A stretch of 64,000 bases of DNA from Methylobacterium gossipiicola. GTDB lineage: Bacteria; Pseudomonadota; Alphaproteobacteria; Rhizobiales; Beijerinckiaceae. Under the pieces are notes generated by a model that had not been told where the DNA came from, searched no databases, and saw nothing but the letters and a program-made list of their open reading frames with translations. Below, piece by piece: positions 9,543-19,921 of the stretch. The position numbers were made by a program, and so were the translations under genes. The stretch spans positions 62,001-126,000 of the forward strand of contig NZ_FOPM01000009.1 in the NCBI RefSeq assembly GCF_900113485.1. Reading direction: 5' to 3'. The first letter of the stretch is position 1. Each line of letters begins with the position of its first letter.

Positions 9543-10844
9543 TCACTCGTCGTCGCCGTCGTCGGCGCCCGCATAGACGCCCTCCGCCCCGATGCCGTCC
9601 TCCAGCATCATCCGGGCACGGGCGCGCAGCTTCTCGGTCTCGCTCTTGAGCTGGCCGCAGGCGGCGAGGATGTCGCGGCCGCGCGGCGTGCGCACGGGCG
9701 AAGCGTAGCCGGCCTCGTACACGATCTCGGAGAAGCGCTCGATACGCTCCCAATCCGAACATTCGTAGGCGCTGCCGGGCCAGGGGTTGAACGGAATGAG
9801 GTTGATCTTGGCCGGGATGCCCTTGAGCAGGCGCACGAGTTCGCGGGCATCGGCGTCGGTGTCGTTGACGCCCTTCAGCATCACGTACTCGAAGGTGATG
9901 CGCCGGGCGTTGTTGAGGCCCGGATAGTTGCGGCAGGCGGCGATGAGTTCGGCGAGCGGATACTTGCGGTTCAAGGGCACCAGCGTATCGCGAAGATCGT
10001 CGCGCACGGCGTGGAGCGAGATCGCCAGCATGGCGTGGGATTCGTCGCCGAGGCGCTGCATCTGCGGCACCACGCCGGAGGTCGAGACGGTGATGCGCCG
10101 GCGCGACAGGCCCAAGCCCTCCTGATCGGCCATGACGCCGACGGAATCGACGACGTTGTCGAGGTTGTAGAGGGGCTCGCCCATGCCCATGAACACGATG
10201 TTGGTCACGGCGCGGCGAACCTCGTCGGCCCCCGGCGGGGTCGGGTTCTGGCCGGCCCAGTCGTTGAGGTGGTCGCGCGCCACCACGAGCTGCGACACGA
10301 TCTCGGCCGTCGTGAGGTTGCGCACGAGGCGCTGCGTGCCCGTGTGGCAGAACGAGCAGGTGAGGGTGCAGCCGACCTGACTCGAGACGCAGAGCGTGCC
10401 CCGGCCGCGTCCGGGAATGTACACGCACTCGATCTCGGCGCCGCGATTGTGGTCGTGCTTGCCCGTGGGCGCCATGCGCAGGAGCCACTTGCGGGTGCCG
10501 TCCCGCGAGATCTGCTCGGTGACCACCTCCGGCCGGTCGAGGGTGTAGGCCTGGGCCAGATCGGCCTTCAGGCCCTTGCCGACATTGGTCATCTCGTCGA
10601 AGCTCTTGGCGCCCCGCACGTTGACCCAGTGCCAGATCTGGCCCGACCGCATGCGCTGCTCGCGCTCTGACACGCCGATGGCGCCGAGCCGCGCCTTGAG
10701 GTCGTCCCGCGTCAGGCCGACGAGGGACGAACGGCCGAGGGGGCCACCGACCGGCACCGCCGCCGGCTCGAACTCGGGCAGCTTCTCGATTGCGGGGAGG
10801 GCGCTCGCGTCGCGCCGGGCGGTGTCGAACGACGCCGTCGCCAT
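9543..10844 (-). CDS. rlmN: 23S rRNA (adenine2503-C2)-methyltransferase RlmN
   Basis: Radical-SAM enzyme that methylates C2 of A2503 in 23S rRNA and A37 of some tRNAs, tuning translational fidelity. The 4Fe-4S motif CTLTCSFC has Cys159, Cys163 and Cys166. The catalytic cysteine region is [10 protein letters not shown] near the C-terminus, and GMGEPLYN is the SAM-binding GEP motif. At 433 residues it is a little longer than E. coli RlmN (384), with an N-terminal extension. It is the first gene of a three-gene leftward operon. Confidence 0.96.
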   Translation of the reverse strand: MATASFDTARRDASALPAIEKLPEFEPAAVPVGGPLGRSSLVGLTRDDLKARLGAIGVSEREQRMRSGQIWHWVNVRGAKSFDEMTNVGKGLKADLAQAYTLDRPEVVTEQISRDGTRKWLLRMAPTGKHDHNRGAEIECVYIPGRGRGTLCVSSQVGCTLTCSFCHTGTQRLVRNLTTAEIVSQLVVARDHLNDWAGQNPTPPGADEVRRAVTNIVFMGMGEPLYNLDNVVDSVGVMADQEGLGLSRRRITVSTSGVVPQMQRLGDESHAMLAISLHAVRDDLRDTLVPLNRKYPLAELIAACRNYPGLNNARRITFEYVMLKGVNDTDADARELVRLLKGIPAKINLIPFNPWPGSAYECSDWERIERFSEIVYEAGYASPVRTPRGRDILAACGQLKSETEKLRARARMMLEDGIGAEGVYAGADDGDDE

Positions 10845-10999
10845 GGTATCAAGACCTTAAGATTTGGAATCGGTCCGGTATAGGCGATTCGAATCCCGAA
10901 CGCGAATGCGCCCGCGCAGGGTTGGGCTGCGCCCATGCATGGAGGGCGCGCGCGGGCTGTGATACCCGGCAGGTCCTTCTTCCCGCGCGAGGTTCCGCC

Positions 11000-11686
11000 G
11001 TGACGCCCTGGGTCGTCCTCGACACCGCCCCCATTCCCGGCACGGACGGCGAGCGCTTACGCCTGCTGCAGCGCGGCCACGAATTCTCGATCCAGCTCGG
11101 CCACAACGAACTCATGAACAGCCGCCTCAGCGGCTCGGAGGAGGCGCTGGCGACCTTGAGCGCCGCGCGGATCGGCGGGCGGGCACGGGCGCGCGTTCTC
11201 GTCGGCGGCTACGGCATGGGCTTCACCCTGCGGGCGGGGCTCGACGCCCTCGGGCCCGACGCCACCCTGGTGGTGGCCGAACTGGTGCCGGCCGTGCTCG
11301 CCTGGGGGCGCGGCCCCCTGGCCCATATCGCGAAGGAGGCCCTGTCCGATCCACGGGTCGAGGCGCGGGAGGGCGACGTCGCGGCCCTGATCCGGTCGGC
11401 GTCGGGGGCCTACGACGCGATCCTTCTCGATGTCGACAACGGCCCGGACGGCCTGACGCGGGCGGGCAACGATCGGCTCTACGAGGCCGCCGGCCTCGCG
11501 GCGGCGCGGGGCGCCTTGCGTCCCGGCGGCGTGCTCGCGGTGTGGTCGGCCCATCCCGACGAGGCCTTCACCCAGCGCCTGGGCCGCGCCGGATTTGCCG
11601 TGGAGACCGTGCCCGTGCGGGCCGGGCGGGGGCGAGGCGCCCGCCACACGATCTGGCTCGCCACGCGGCCGGAGCGGGGTCGCTAG
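11000..11686 (+). CDS. Spermidine synthase-like methyltransferase-fold protein
   Basis: Rossmann-fold protein of the spermine/spermidine synthase superfamily. The nucleotide-binding loop is VLVGGYGMGFTLRAGL (about residue 70), an acidic strand follows (LVVAELVPAVLAW) and the DAILLDVDNGPDGLT motif matches the synthase Asp-containing loop. It lacks the N-terminal beta-barrel domain of true spermidine synthases, so a polyamine role is not assured. The GTG at 11000 is preceded by GCGAGG at good spacing; the longer open frame from 10790 overlaps the rlmN promoter area and has no conserved sequence. It is divergent from rlmN. Confidence 0.7.
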   Translation: MTPWVVLDTAPIPGTDGERLRLLQRGHEFSIQLGHNELMNSRLSGSEEALATLSAARIGGRARARVLVGGYGMGFTLRAGLDALGPDATLVVAELVPAVLAWGRGPLAHIAKEALSDPRVEAREGDVAALIRSASGAYDAILLDVDNGPDGLTRAGNDRLYEAAGLAAARGALRPGGVLAVWSAHPDEAFTQRLGRAGFAVETVPVRAGRGRGARHTIWLATRPERGR

Positions 11687-11752
11687 AGGTTTGACTGAGA
11701 AATCATACGGGCTCCAGTTGATTGCCTCGGATTGATCGGACGCAAGGGTGCT

Positions 11753-11847
11753 CCCTCTCCTGAAAGGAGAGGGCTGGGGTGAGGTGTAGTCCATCTCCGG
11801 AAAGGTTACACACCTCACCCTGTCCCTCTCCTTACAGGAGAGGGGAC
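11753..11847. repeat. Composite palindromic repeat, family A
   Basis: Three nested inverted repeats: CCCTCTCC/GGAGAGGG at 11753-11773 (5-base loop), GGGTGAGGTGT (11777-11787) with ACACCTCACCC (11810-11820), and CCCTCTCC/GGAGAGGG at 11824-11844. The whole is nearly symmetric about its centre, like a REP doublet. It lies between two convergent genes. Single-hairpin relatives occur at 33856, 51982 and 58861. Confidence 0.75.
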
Positions 11848-11888
11848 CTGCGCTTGTCAAACGCCGGAGCGATCAACCGGAAATCGCA

Positions 11889-12089
11889 TCAGCCTGTGGC
11901 CCGGAGCCGGTCGCGGCGGCGGCTGAGGCGGGTGGCGCCGTAGATCGCCGCGAGTTCCTGCCGGGCCGCCTTGACCGGCGGCGCCTCGCGCTCGGCGCAG
12001 GCGGCGGCGATGACCCGCAGGGTGTCGGCGACGGACCGTTGCAAGCGCAGGTCGCCGGTGTGCCGTGCGGTCGGGTCGGTCCTGTCCAT
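11889..12089 (-). CDS. Small hypothetical protein (66 aa)
   Basis: An Arg/Ala-rich helical protein (MDRTDPTARHTGDLRLQRSV at the start, then an amphipathic KAARQELAAIYGATRLSRRR). A good ribosome-binding site (GAGGGG) lies eight bases before the ATG at 12089 on the minus strand. Two other open frames overlap the same DNA, but both are long runs of Arg/Pro typical of shadow frames. No family is recognised. Confidence 0.5.
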   Translation of the reverse strand: MDRTDPTARHTGDLRLQRSVADTLRVIAAACAEREAPPVKAARQELAAIYGATRLSRRRDRLRATG

Positions 12090-12196
12090 GACGGTGGCCC
12101 CTCGTGCGCGCCCCCTCGTCGGGCGCAAAGGCCAGCATCGGCATGGGCTTGGCCGCAACAAGGCAGCTTGGCCGTAGGCATTTTGGCCGTGGGACG

Positions 12197-12496
12197 CTAC
12201 TCGCGCCCTTCGCCCTCGGTGAAGCGGTCGTGGCAGGTGTAGCCGACGAAGCAGCGCGGCACGTCGCGGGTCACCTCGAAGGCGGGCCGGGTGGTTTCGG
12301 GCAGGGGGCAGAAGCCGCCGTCGCGCACGAAGCGCGCATAGGTGAAGGGCCCGGTGGTGAGCACGATGGCCCCGGCCCGGGCGACGAGGTCGGCCGCCTC
12401 GGCGCAGGCCATGTCGGGGGTGGCCAGGCGCGGTTGCGCCGCCACCGGACCGGCGGACACGCTCACGACGAGGATGGCGAACAGGCTTGCACGCAT
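12197..12496 (-). CDS. Small secreted cysteine-containing protein
   Basis: A 99-residue exported protein of unknown function. The signal peptide is MRASLFAILVVSVSAGPVAA with cleavage before QPRLA. The mature part has four cysteines (MACAEA, GGFCPLP, VPRCFVG, YTCHDRF), suggesting two disulfides. Similar small secreted proteins are frequent in Methylobacteriaceae, but I cannot name a domain. It runs in the same direction as the flanking genes, with 39 bp between it and the acetyltransferase upstream. Confidence 0.75.
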   Translation of the reverse strand: MRASLFAILVVSVSAGPVAAQPRLATPDMACAEAADLVARAGAIVLTTGPFTYARFVRDGGFCPLPETTRPAFEVTRDVPRCFVGYTCHDRFTEGEGRE

Positions 12497-12535
12497 GAGG
12501 AGGGTCCTCTCGACGGCGTGTCCTCTCCATAGGGC

Positions 12536-13102
12536 TCACGCGGCGGTGAGCGCCAGGGTGAAATCGAACGCCTCGGCGACGCTCTCCCGCCAGAGGGAGA
12601 CCGGGGTCGGACGCGGCAGGTGCAGGGCGCCCTCGGCCTCGCCCCCCACCATGCGCAGGTCGGCCCCGACGCGGGCGGCGAGCCCCTGCATCGGTCGGTT
12701 GCGGCTGAGACAGCGCACCCGCAGATCCCGCACCCCGCGATGGCGCGCGGCCCCGGCGATGCGGGCAAACAGCGCCTGCCCGAGGCCGTTGCGGCGATAC
12801 CCCCGCTCCACCGCGAAGGCGGCCTCCGCCTCGGGACCGAGAATGTAGGGCGCGGGCGGCATATGGGTCGGGCGCAGTTCGCCCAAAGCCCGCAGGGTGC
12901 CGTCGACGAAACCGCCGAACACGACACCCTCGACCTTCAGGGCCTGCCGGGCATAGGCGAGGGCCGCCGCGTCCCCGAGGGTGCCCATGAAGCGGCTGGC
13001 GCGGGTCTCGGGGTCGAGGCGCAGGAAATACGCCTCCACCGCGGCGGCGTCTGTGGGCCAGAGGCGGCGGATGATGGGATGCAGGGGTTGGGATTCGGGC
13101 AT
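12536..13102 (-). CDS. GNAT family N-acetyltransferase
   Basis: Cytoplasmic acetyl-CoA-dependent acetyltransferase with unknown acceptor. The GNAT fold is visible: IIRRLWPTDAAAVEAYFLRL as beta1-alpha1, the substrate strand AAFAVERGYRR, and the acetyl-CoA pyrophosphate loop RRNGLGQALFARI around residue 102-114. Helix alpha4 (NRPMQGLAARVGADLRM) also fits. The sequence resembles the short single-domain GNATs fused in other bacteria to acyl-CoA synthetases, but here it stands alone. The 5' side carries a strong hairpin at 13110-13146. Confidence 0.85.
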   Translation of the reverse strand: MPESQPLHPIIRRLWPTDAAAVEAYFLRLDPETRASRFMGTLGDAAALAYARQALKVEGVVFGGFVDGTLRALGELRPTHMPPAPYILGPEAEAAFAVERGYRRNGLGQALFARIAGAARHRGVRDLRVRCLSRNRPMQGLAARVGADLRMVGGEAEGALHLPRPTPVSLWRESVAEAFDFTLALTAA

Positions 13103-13109
13103 GGTTCAC

Positions 13110-13146
13110 TCCGGGATCGTGGCACGCTGCGCGTGCCGGGACCGGA
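13110..13146. repeat. Palindrome upstream of the GNAT gene
   Basis: GGCACGC (13121-13127) and GCGTGCC (13131-13137) form a perfect seven-pair stem with a TGC loop, nested in TCCGG (13110-13114)/CCGGA (13142-13146). It begins eight bases before the start codon of the leftward GNAT gene, so it would sit in its 5' leader. The CCGGA arms recall family B. Confidence 0.5.
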
Positions 13147-13322
13147 CGTTGCCTCCCTCAAGGCTCCGTGGATGTGGCATCCCAGATCGATTTGTGCAAT
13201 GCAGCAGAACGCAATGCCGCCCCTGTCTCTCCTGCGGCCCGAACCGGGCTTGAACCCCTCCGGGGTGCGCGGCAGATCGACGGGACACCCGTCCGCCGCC
13301 CACGCGCCGAGGCCGTTTCGTC

Positions 13323-14552
13323 GTGAGTTCATTCATTTCTCCGGGGCCGCACGAGCATGTCCGCGCGGGCGCGGAGCCCCATGGCCCGGTCCTGGAACGC
13401 TATGAAACCCTGGTGGCCTCGGGCACCATCGAGCGCGACCCGGCCCAGATCCGGCTGGTGCAGGCCCTGGACGGCCTGGCACAGGAACTCGGCCGCCGCC
13501 GCCGCGCCCGCAAGGGCAGCGCCCTGGGCTGGCTGTTCGGCCGCAAGGAAGATCCGGCGGCGGTGCCGAAGGGGCTCTACATCTGGGGCTCCGTCGGGCG
13601 CGGCAAGACCATGCTCATGGACCTGTTCCACGAGGCGGCACCGGCTCCGAAGCGCCGGGTGCATTTCCACGGCTTCCTGGCGGACGCGCACGAGCGCATC
13701 CACGCCCACCGTCAGGCCCTCAAGGCCGGCACCGCCAAGGGTGACGATCCGATCCCCGTGGTGGCCGATGCGCTGGCCGACGAAGCCACCCTCCTGTGCT
13801 TCGACGAATTCACCGTGACGGACATCGCCGACGCGATGATCCTGGGGCGCCTGTTCGACGCCCTGTTCAAGCGCGGCGTCACCGTGGTGGCGACCTCCAA
13901 CGTCGAGCCCGATCGGCTCTACGAGGGCGGTCTCAACCGCGCCCTGTTCCTGCCCTTCGTCGCCGAACTGAAGAGCCGGGTCACGGTCCTGCGCCTCGAT
14001 TCGCGCACGGATTTCCGCCTGGAGAAGCTCGGGGGCGCCGCCGTCTACCACGTGCCCGCCGGGCCGGAGGCCGACGCGGCCCTCGCCCTGGCCTTCAAGG
14101 GCCTCACCGGCAAGGGCCGGGGCAAACCCACCACCGTGCGGGTGAAGGGACGCGAGGTCGCCGTGCCGGAAGCGGCGGCCGGGGTGGCGCGCTTCACGTT
14201 CCACGATCTCTGCGCGCAGCCGCTCGGCGCCTCGGACTACATGGCCGTCGCCCGGTCCTTCCACACGGTGATCCTCGCCGACATCCCGGTGATGGGGCCT
14301 GAGACCCGCAACGAGGCCAAACGCTTCATCACCCTGGTCGACACGCTCTACGATGCCCACGTGAAGCTCGTGGCCTCGGCGGCGGCCGAGCCGCAAGGGC
14401 TGTACACCGCCACGGAAGGTCGCGAGGCCTTCGAGTTCGACCGCACGGTCTCGCGCCTCATCGAGATGCAATCCGCCGCGTATCTCGGCCTGCCGCACGG
14501 CGCGGGGGATTCGGAGGCGTCGGGATCGAGCACGGGTCTCGTCGAGACCTGA
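13323..14552 (+). CDS. zapE: Cell division protein ZapE (AFG1-family ATPase)
   Basis: AAA-type ATPase related to yeast Afg1. In E. coli ZapE acts at the constricting Z-ring under low oxygen and also influences membrane-protein turnover. Walker A is GSVGRGKT (residues 89-96), Walker B is LLCFDEFTV, and sensor-like TSNVEPDRLY and FHDLCAQPLG are the family's hallmarks. The start is GTG 13323 with CGAGG upstream. The 409 residues include the usual N-terminal PVLERYETLVASGTIERDPA. It ends in a clear intrinsic terminator and is a single-gene unit. Confidence 0.94.
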   Translation: MSSFISPGPHEHVRAGAEPHGPVLERYETLVASGTIERDPAQIRLVQALDGLAQELGRRRRARKGSALGWLFGRKEDPAAVPKGLYIWGSVGRGKTMLMDLFHEAAPAPKRRVHFHGFLADAHERIHAHRQALKAGTAKGDDPIPVVADALADEATLLCFDEFTVTDIADAMILGRLFDALFKRGVTVVATSNVEPDRLYEGGLNRALFLPFVAELKSRVTVLRLDSRTDFRLEKLGGAAVYHVPAGPEADAALALAFKGLTGKGRGKPTTVRVKGREVAVPEAAAGVARFTFHDLCAQPLGASDYMAVARSFHTVILADIPVMGPETRNEAKRFITLVDTLYDAHVKLVASAAAEPQGLYTATEGREAFEFDRTVSRLIEMQSAAYLGLPHGAGDSEASGSSTGLVET

Positions 14553-14617
14553 GCGGCGTCAGGCGGTCGCAGCGAACGCCTGGTCGCTGGTGTGCCACCG
14601 CACAGACACCATGCCGA

Positions 14618-14643
14618 AAGCTCCCGTGCGGGGAGCTTGTTTT
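14618..14643 (+). terminator. Intrinsic terminator of zapE
   Basis: AAGCTCCC (14618-14625), a five-base loop, GGGAGCTT (14631-14638) and then GTTTT. It is a compact textbook rho-independent terminator 66 bp after the zapE stop. Confidence 0.85.
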
Positions 14644-14654
14644 GACCGGCGGCG

Positions 14655-14683
14655 TTGAAGTGCGGCGGGCGCTTCGTTTAATT
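14655..14683 (+). promoter_or_regulatory. Candidate promoter of the iorAB operon
   Basis: TTGAAG (14655-14660), a 17-base spacer and TTAATT (14678-14683). This is the most A/T-rich spot in the 358-bp gap before the molybdenum hydroxylase genes, placed just after the zapE terminator. It implies a leader of about 220 bases. The rest of the gap shows nothing else clear. Confidence 0.3.
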
Positions 14684-14910
14684 GGTCTCATTCCCAAGAA
14701 CGATGCCGAAGCACGACGGTGCCGCGATGCACCCTGCTTGCCGCCTCCGGGCGGCGATGGCCGTTCCCACGGAAGACCGGGGCTCTCCGCGCGAGCGATC
14801 GATGCGGGACCGCGACACGGATCGCGTGCCCGGACGCCGACCACGCGACTCGAAAACGGACGGCGCGCGCCGAGGCGCGGGCCCTGTCCGATCCATGACA
14901 GGATGGACCG

Positions 14911-15386
14911 ATGATCAAACTCACCGTGAACGGGGCTGAACGCAGCTTCGACGGCGACCCCGACATGCCGCTGCTCTGGTACCTGCGCGACGAGGTCGGG
15001 CTCACCGGAACCAAGTTCGGCTGCGGCGCCGCCCTGTGCGGCGCCTGCACGATTCACGTCGGCGACACTGCCGTGCGCGGCTGTGTCACCCCGGTCTCGG
15101 CGGCCGAGGGGCAGGCGGTGGTGACCATCGAGGGGCTTTCGCCCGACGGCAACCACCCCGTCCAGGCGGCGTGGCGCGACCTCAACGTCTCGCAATGCGG
15201 CTACTGCCAGTGCGGGCAGATGATGCAGGCCGCTTCGCTCCTGAAGGACACGCCCAAGCCCACGGACGCGCAGATCGACGAGGCCATGAGCGGAAACCTG
15301 TGCCGCTGCGGCACCTATCCGCGCATCCGCGCCGCCATCCATCAGGCCGCCGGTCAGGCTGCCCCCGCCACCAAGGGAGAGCGCCT

Positions 15387-15390
<4 letters not shown>
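14911..15390 (+). CDS. iorA: Molybdenum hydroxylase small subunit, 2x[2Fe-2S] (IorA-like)
   Basis: Electron-transfer subunit of a xanthine-oxidase-family hydroxylase, closest in layout to isoquinoline 1-oxidoreductase alpha and periplasmic aldehyde oxidases. The N-terminal plant-type ferredoxin cluster is bound by Cys in [18 protein letters not shown] and GCVTP (residues 31-60). The C-terminal four-helix domain binds the second cluster through [12 protein letters not shown] and [12 protein letters not shown]. At 159 residues it is normal. The GTGA overlap with the large-subunit gene shows a two-gene operon. Confidence 0.88.
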
Positions 15391-17732
<2,342 letters not shown>

Positions 17733-17761
17733 GCCCGAAGTCTTTCGAGACGACGATGACG

Positions 17762-17793
17762 AAGGGGTGCCGCGTCCTGCGGCACCCCTTTTT
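17762..17793 (+). terminator. Intrinsic terminator of iorAB
   Basis: AAGGGGTGCCGC (17762-17773), a five-base loop, GCGGCACCCCTT (17779-17790) and TTT. A perfect 12-pair stem with a T run 30 bp after the iorB stop. Confidence 0.92.
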
Positions 17794-17948
17794 CGTGATT
17801 GCAAGGTTTTGAAACGTCTCGTGCCGACGCACCACCGAAAACCGAAGGGATTCGACCTCCGATCCGGAGCCCTCCGCCGCCCGGCGGGTTGATGGAAGGA
17901 AGAGATCGCCGTGTCGGCGGTCTCCGATTGTTTCAGGACGGATCGACG

Positions 17949-18347
17949 ATGCGATCAAACATCTGGCCCCGCGCGGGCCTCGCCGCCGGCCTTCTCGCCA
18001 GCGCCCTCGCGGGCGCCATCGGTCAAGCCCAGGCTTCGCCCTGCGGCGACGGCATCAAGGCCCTCGAAGGCAAGGTGAAGGATCAGGCGCGGGAATCGAT
18101 CTCGGCCTCCACGAGCGGCAAGGCCGATGCGGGCGCCCGCGAGGGTGAGGGCGGGGCGGCCGGGGGCAAGCCCGACACGCCCACGGCCCCGCCCGGCAAA
18201 TCGGCCGAGGCCGGCCAGGGCAGCGAGAAGGCGATTCAAGCCAAGGTCGCCCTCGACGAGGCACGCACCGCCGACGGGAAGGGCGATGCGAAGGGCTGCG
18301 AAGCGGCCCTCGGGCGGGCCAAGCAGCAGCTCGACGCAGCGCCCTGA
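17949..18347 (+). CDS. Secreted low-complexity protein (132 aa)
   Basis: The start at ATG 17949 gives a clean signal peptide (MRSNIWPRAGLAAGLLASAL, cleavage near AQAS). The mature protein is Gly/Ala/Lys/Asp-rich with two cysteines (SPCGDG and KGCEAALG) and an amphipathic helical tail (CEAALGRAKQQLDAAP). No enzyme motif is visible. The pattern suggests a periplasmic protein of unknown role. It has its own promoter region after the iorAB terminator. Confidence 0.7.
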   Translation: MRSNIWPRAGLAAGLLASALAGAIGQAQASPCGDGIKALEGKVKDQARESISASTSGKADAGAREGEGGAAGGKPDTPTAPPGKSAEAGQGSEKAIQAKVALDEARTADGKGDAKGCEAALGRAKQQLDAAP

Positions 18348-18372
18348 CGGTGTGGTCCCGGCGTCGTCGCCC

Positions 18373-18603
18373 TCAGGCGGCGGCGCTGAGGGCGTGTTTG
18401 TTGCCGCCGAGTCCGGCGCAAAGATCGTCGATGGCAGCAAGATCCAGGGCCTCGCCGGATTGACCGGCAATGGCGTCGATCAAATGGTCATGCTGCGGAT
18501 TGAACGGATTTCCCTGCAAACGGTAAAATTGATAATACCGCAGTGCAGCAATCATCGTATCCCGCTCACGTTCTGTTACTGATATACTTTGTTTTCCGTT
18601 CAA
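18373..18603 (-). CDS. Small hypothetical protein (76 aa), probable TTG start
   Basis: The sequence around ERERDTMIAALRYYQFYRLQ reads like a real folded small protein, unlike the Arg/Pro shadow frames nearby. The only start with a ribosome-binding site is TTG at 18603 (GAGG six bases before), giving MNGKQSISVTERERDTM. The long open frame to 18852 has no conserved character. The DNA here is less GC-rich than its surroundings, which may mean recent acquisition. The function is unknown. Confidence 0.55.
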   Translation of the reverse strand: MNGKQSISVTERERDTMIAALRYYQFYRLQGNPFNPQHDHLIDAIAGQSGEALDLAAIDDLCAGLGGNKHALSAAA

Positions 18604-18943
18604 CGCAACCTCATTCCACTTCCCTGTGATGAGGCAATAGGTATCCAAGCGCCTCAAAGAAGGATGTAGACCGGCACCGATCCCGGCGTCCATGGCTTGA
18701 CAGCGGATCGAAAACGGACAGGGGCGAGGGCCGTGAGGGGGCATCGGACGCAAGTCTCTGCCGCTGCGCTCTTTCCTGGAAATCACCCCGTTCATTAAAA
18801 TTTTCTTCGCGCTGGTCGGTCGCTCTTCGAACCGCGCCCGGAGGCGCGACACCTGTCCTTAACCCTACCCGTGTGAGCCTGCTGATCCGCCGCCGCTCGC
18901 GTTCGGTGCCGTCGTGACGGTGCGGTGGAAGGGAGCCGCCCGG
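18604..18943. other. AT-richer divergent gap
   Basis: About 340 bp between two divergent small genes. It holds an A/T-rich patch near 18795 (TTAAAATTTTC), otherwise rare in this sequence, and presumably both promoters. I see no RNA gene or repeat. Confidence 0.4.
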
Positions 18944-19162
18944 ATGCCCGAAACGCATGGCGAATCACCCCGGAGTGCCGAGGGCGTCTCGGGACCGAAC
19001 GACGGACGGCCCGGCCCGCCCCTCACCCCCAACATCCGGCGCCATCTCGGGGGGGCGCTGCGCGCCGCCTACGCCGCCCGCCCCGCCGATCCCCCGGGCG
19101 AACGCATCGCGGGGCTGCTGAACCGCCTCGACGACACCACACCGGACCGTGCGGCGGACTGA
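18944..19162 (+). CDS. Small protein with weak NepR-like signature
   Basis: A 72-residue protein starting at ATG 18944 behind GGGAG. After a disordered N-terminus the segment PNIRRHLGGALRAAYAARPA, followed by ERIAGLLNRLDD, has the helix-helix pattern of NepR, the anti-sigma factor of the alphaproteobacterial general stress response (hLGxxLRxxY ... LLxxLd). No phyR or ecfG gene lies in this window, and the match is judged by eye only. A plain hypothetical protein is equally possible. Confidence 0.5.
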   Translation: MPETHGESPRSAEGVSGPNDGRPGPPLTPNIRRHLGGALRAAYAARPADPPGERIAGLLNRLDDTTPDRAAD

Positions 19163-19208
19163 TCGGCGCCCGTGCGATCGAACGGGTCGCCGAATCACGC
19201 GGATTGGA

Positions 19209-19306
19209 GCATCGGCTCGAAAGGTGGGAACCGGCTTTCGCAAAAAAGCCGATGCGGCCCGAGCGCGTCGAGCATCGTCCTGGATCTCATATCCAGAACG
19301 ATGCTC
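19209..19306. repeat. Composite dispersed repeat with two palindromes
   Basis: First dyad: GCATCGGCT (19209-19217) with AGCCGATGC (19247-19255). The stem encloses the AAAGGTGGGAACCGGCTTT segment. Second dyad: 16-base arms 19270-19285 and 19291-19306 with a CTCAT loop and one mismatch, beginning GAGCATCG and ending CGATGCTC. The GTGGGAACCGG core resembles repeats that are abundant in Hyphomicrobiales genomes. It lies upstream of the DoxX gene. Confidence 0.7.
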
Positions 19307-19413
19307 TAGCCGGGCGGTCCCGAAGGCGGGCGAATCGACGGAGCGGGGAATTTGTGCTCCGTGCGGGTTCGACCGTCCCGGCCCCGGGACGGAGTTCCGG
19401 AGTACGACACCGT

Positions 19414-19815
19414 ATGAATCTCACCGCCCTCGCCGCCAGCTGGTCTCCCCGTCTCCTCAGCGTCCTGCGCATCATGACGGGCCTGCTGTTCCTCGCCCAC
19501 GGCTCGCAGAAGCTGCTCGGGTTTCCGCCGCGTGCCGGTGGCGCGCCGGAATTGCTCTCCCTGATCGGCTTTGCCGGCGTCCTCGAACTCGTCGGCGGCG
19601 CGCTCATCGTGCTCGGCCTGTTCACCCGGCCGGTGGCGTTCCTCCTGTCGGGCCAGATGGCCGTGGCCTACTTCATGGCTCACGCGCCCAAGAGCCCGTT
19701 CCCCGCCCTGAACGGCGGCGACGCCGCGATCCTGTTCTGCTTCGTCTTCCTCTACCTCGCCGCCGCCGGAGCTGGCCCGTGGAGCCTCGACGCCGGACGC
19801 CGCGGCCGGTTCTGA
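19414..19815 (+). CDS. DoxX family membrane protein
   Basis: A 133-residue inner-membrane protein with four helices, the first preceded by SVLRIMTGLLFLAHGSQKLL, the DoxX/DUF417-type signature. The others are GFAGVLELVGGALIVLGLFT, PVAFLLSGQMAVAYFMAHAP and AAILFCFVFLYLAAAGAGPW. DoxX proteins are linked to thiosulfate-quinone oxidoreduction, redox stress and sodium homeostasis in different bacteria; the specific role here is not known. The ATG at 19414 follows GGAG-type sequence; a longer open frame upstream runs through the repeat at 19209 and is not credible. Confidence 0.85.
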   Translation: MNLTALAASWSPRLLSVLRIMTGLLFLAHGSQKLLGFPPRAGGAPELLSLIGFAGVLELVGGALIVLGLFTRPVAFLLSGQMAVAYFMAHAPKSPFPALNGGDAAILFCFVFLYLAAAGAGPWSLDAGRRGRF

Positions 19816-19921
19816 GCGCCCGGCGCCAAGCTGTGCCGTTCATCACCGCGTTCGGGGCGACGGCACGGCAACCTGACGATCCGAGGGCCAAGCGAAGCGT
19901 GGCGGACGGGAGTTCCTGAAG

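Noticed and set aside
10883-10897. GATTCGAATCCC resembling a tRNA T-loop
   Set aside because: The flanking bases cannot form the five-pair T stem, and no anticodon or acceptor stem is found on either strand.
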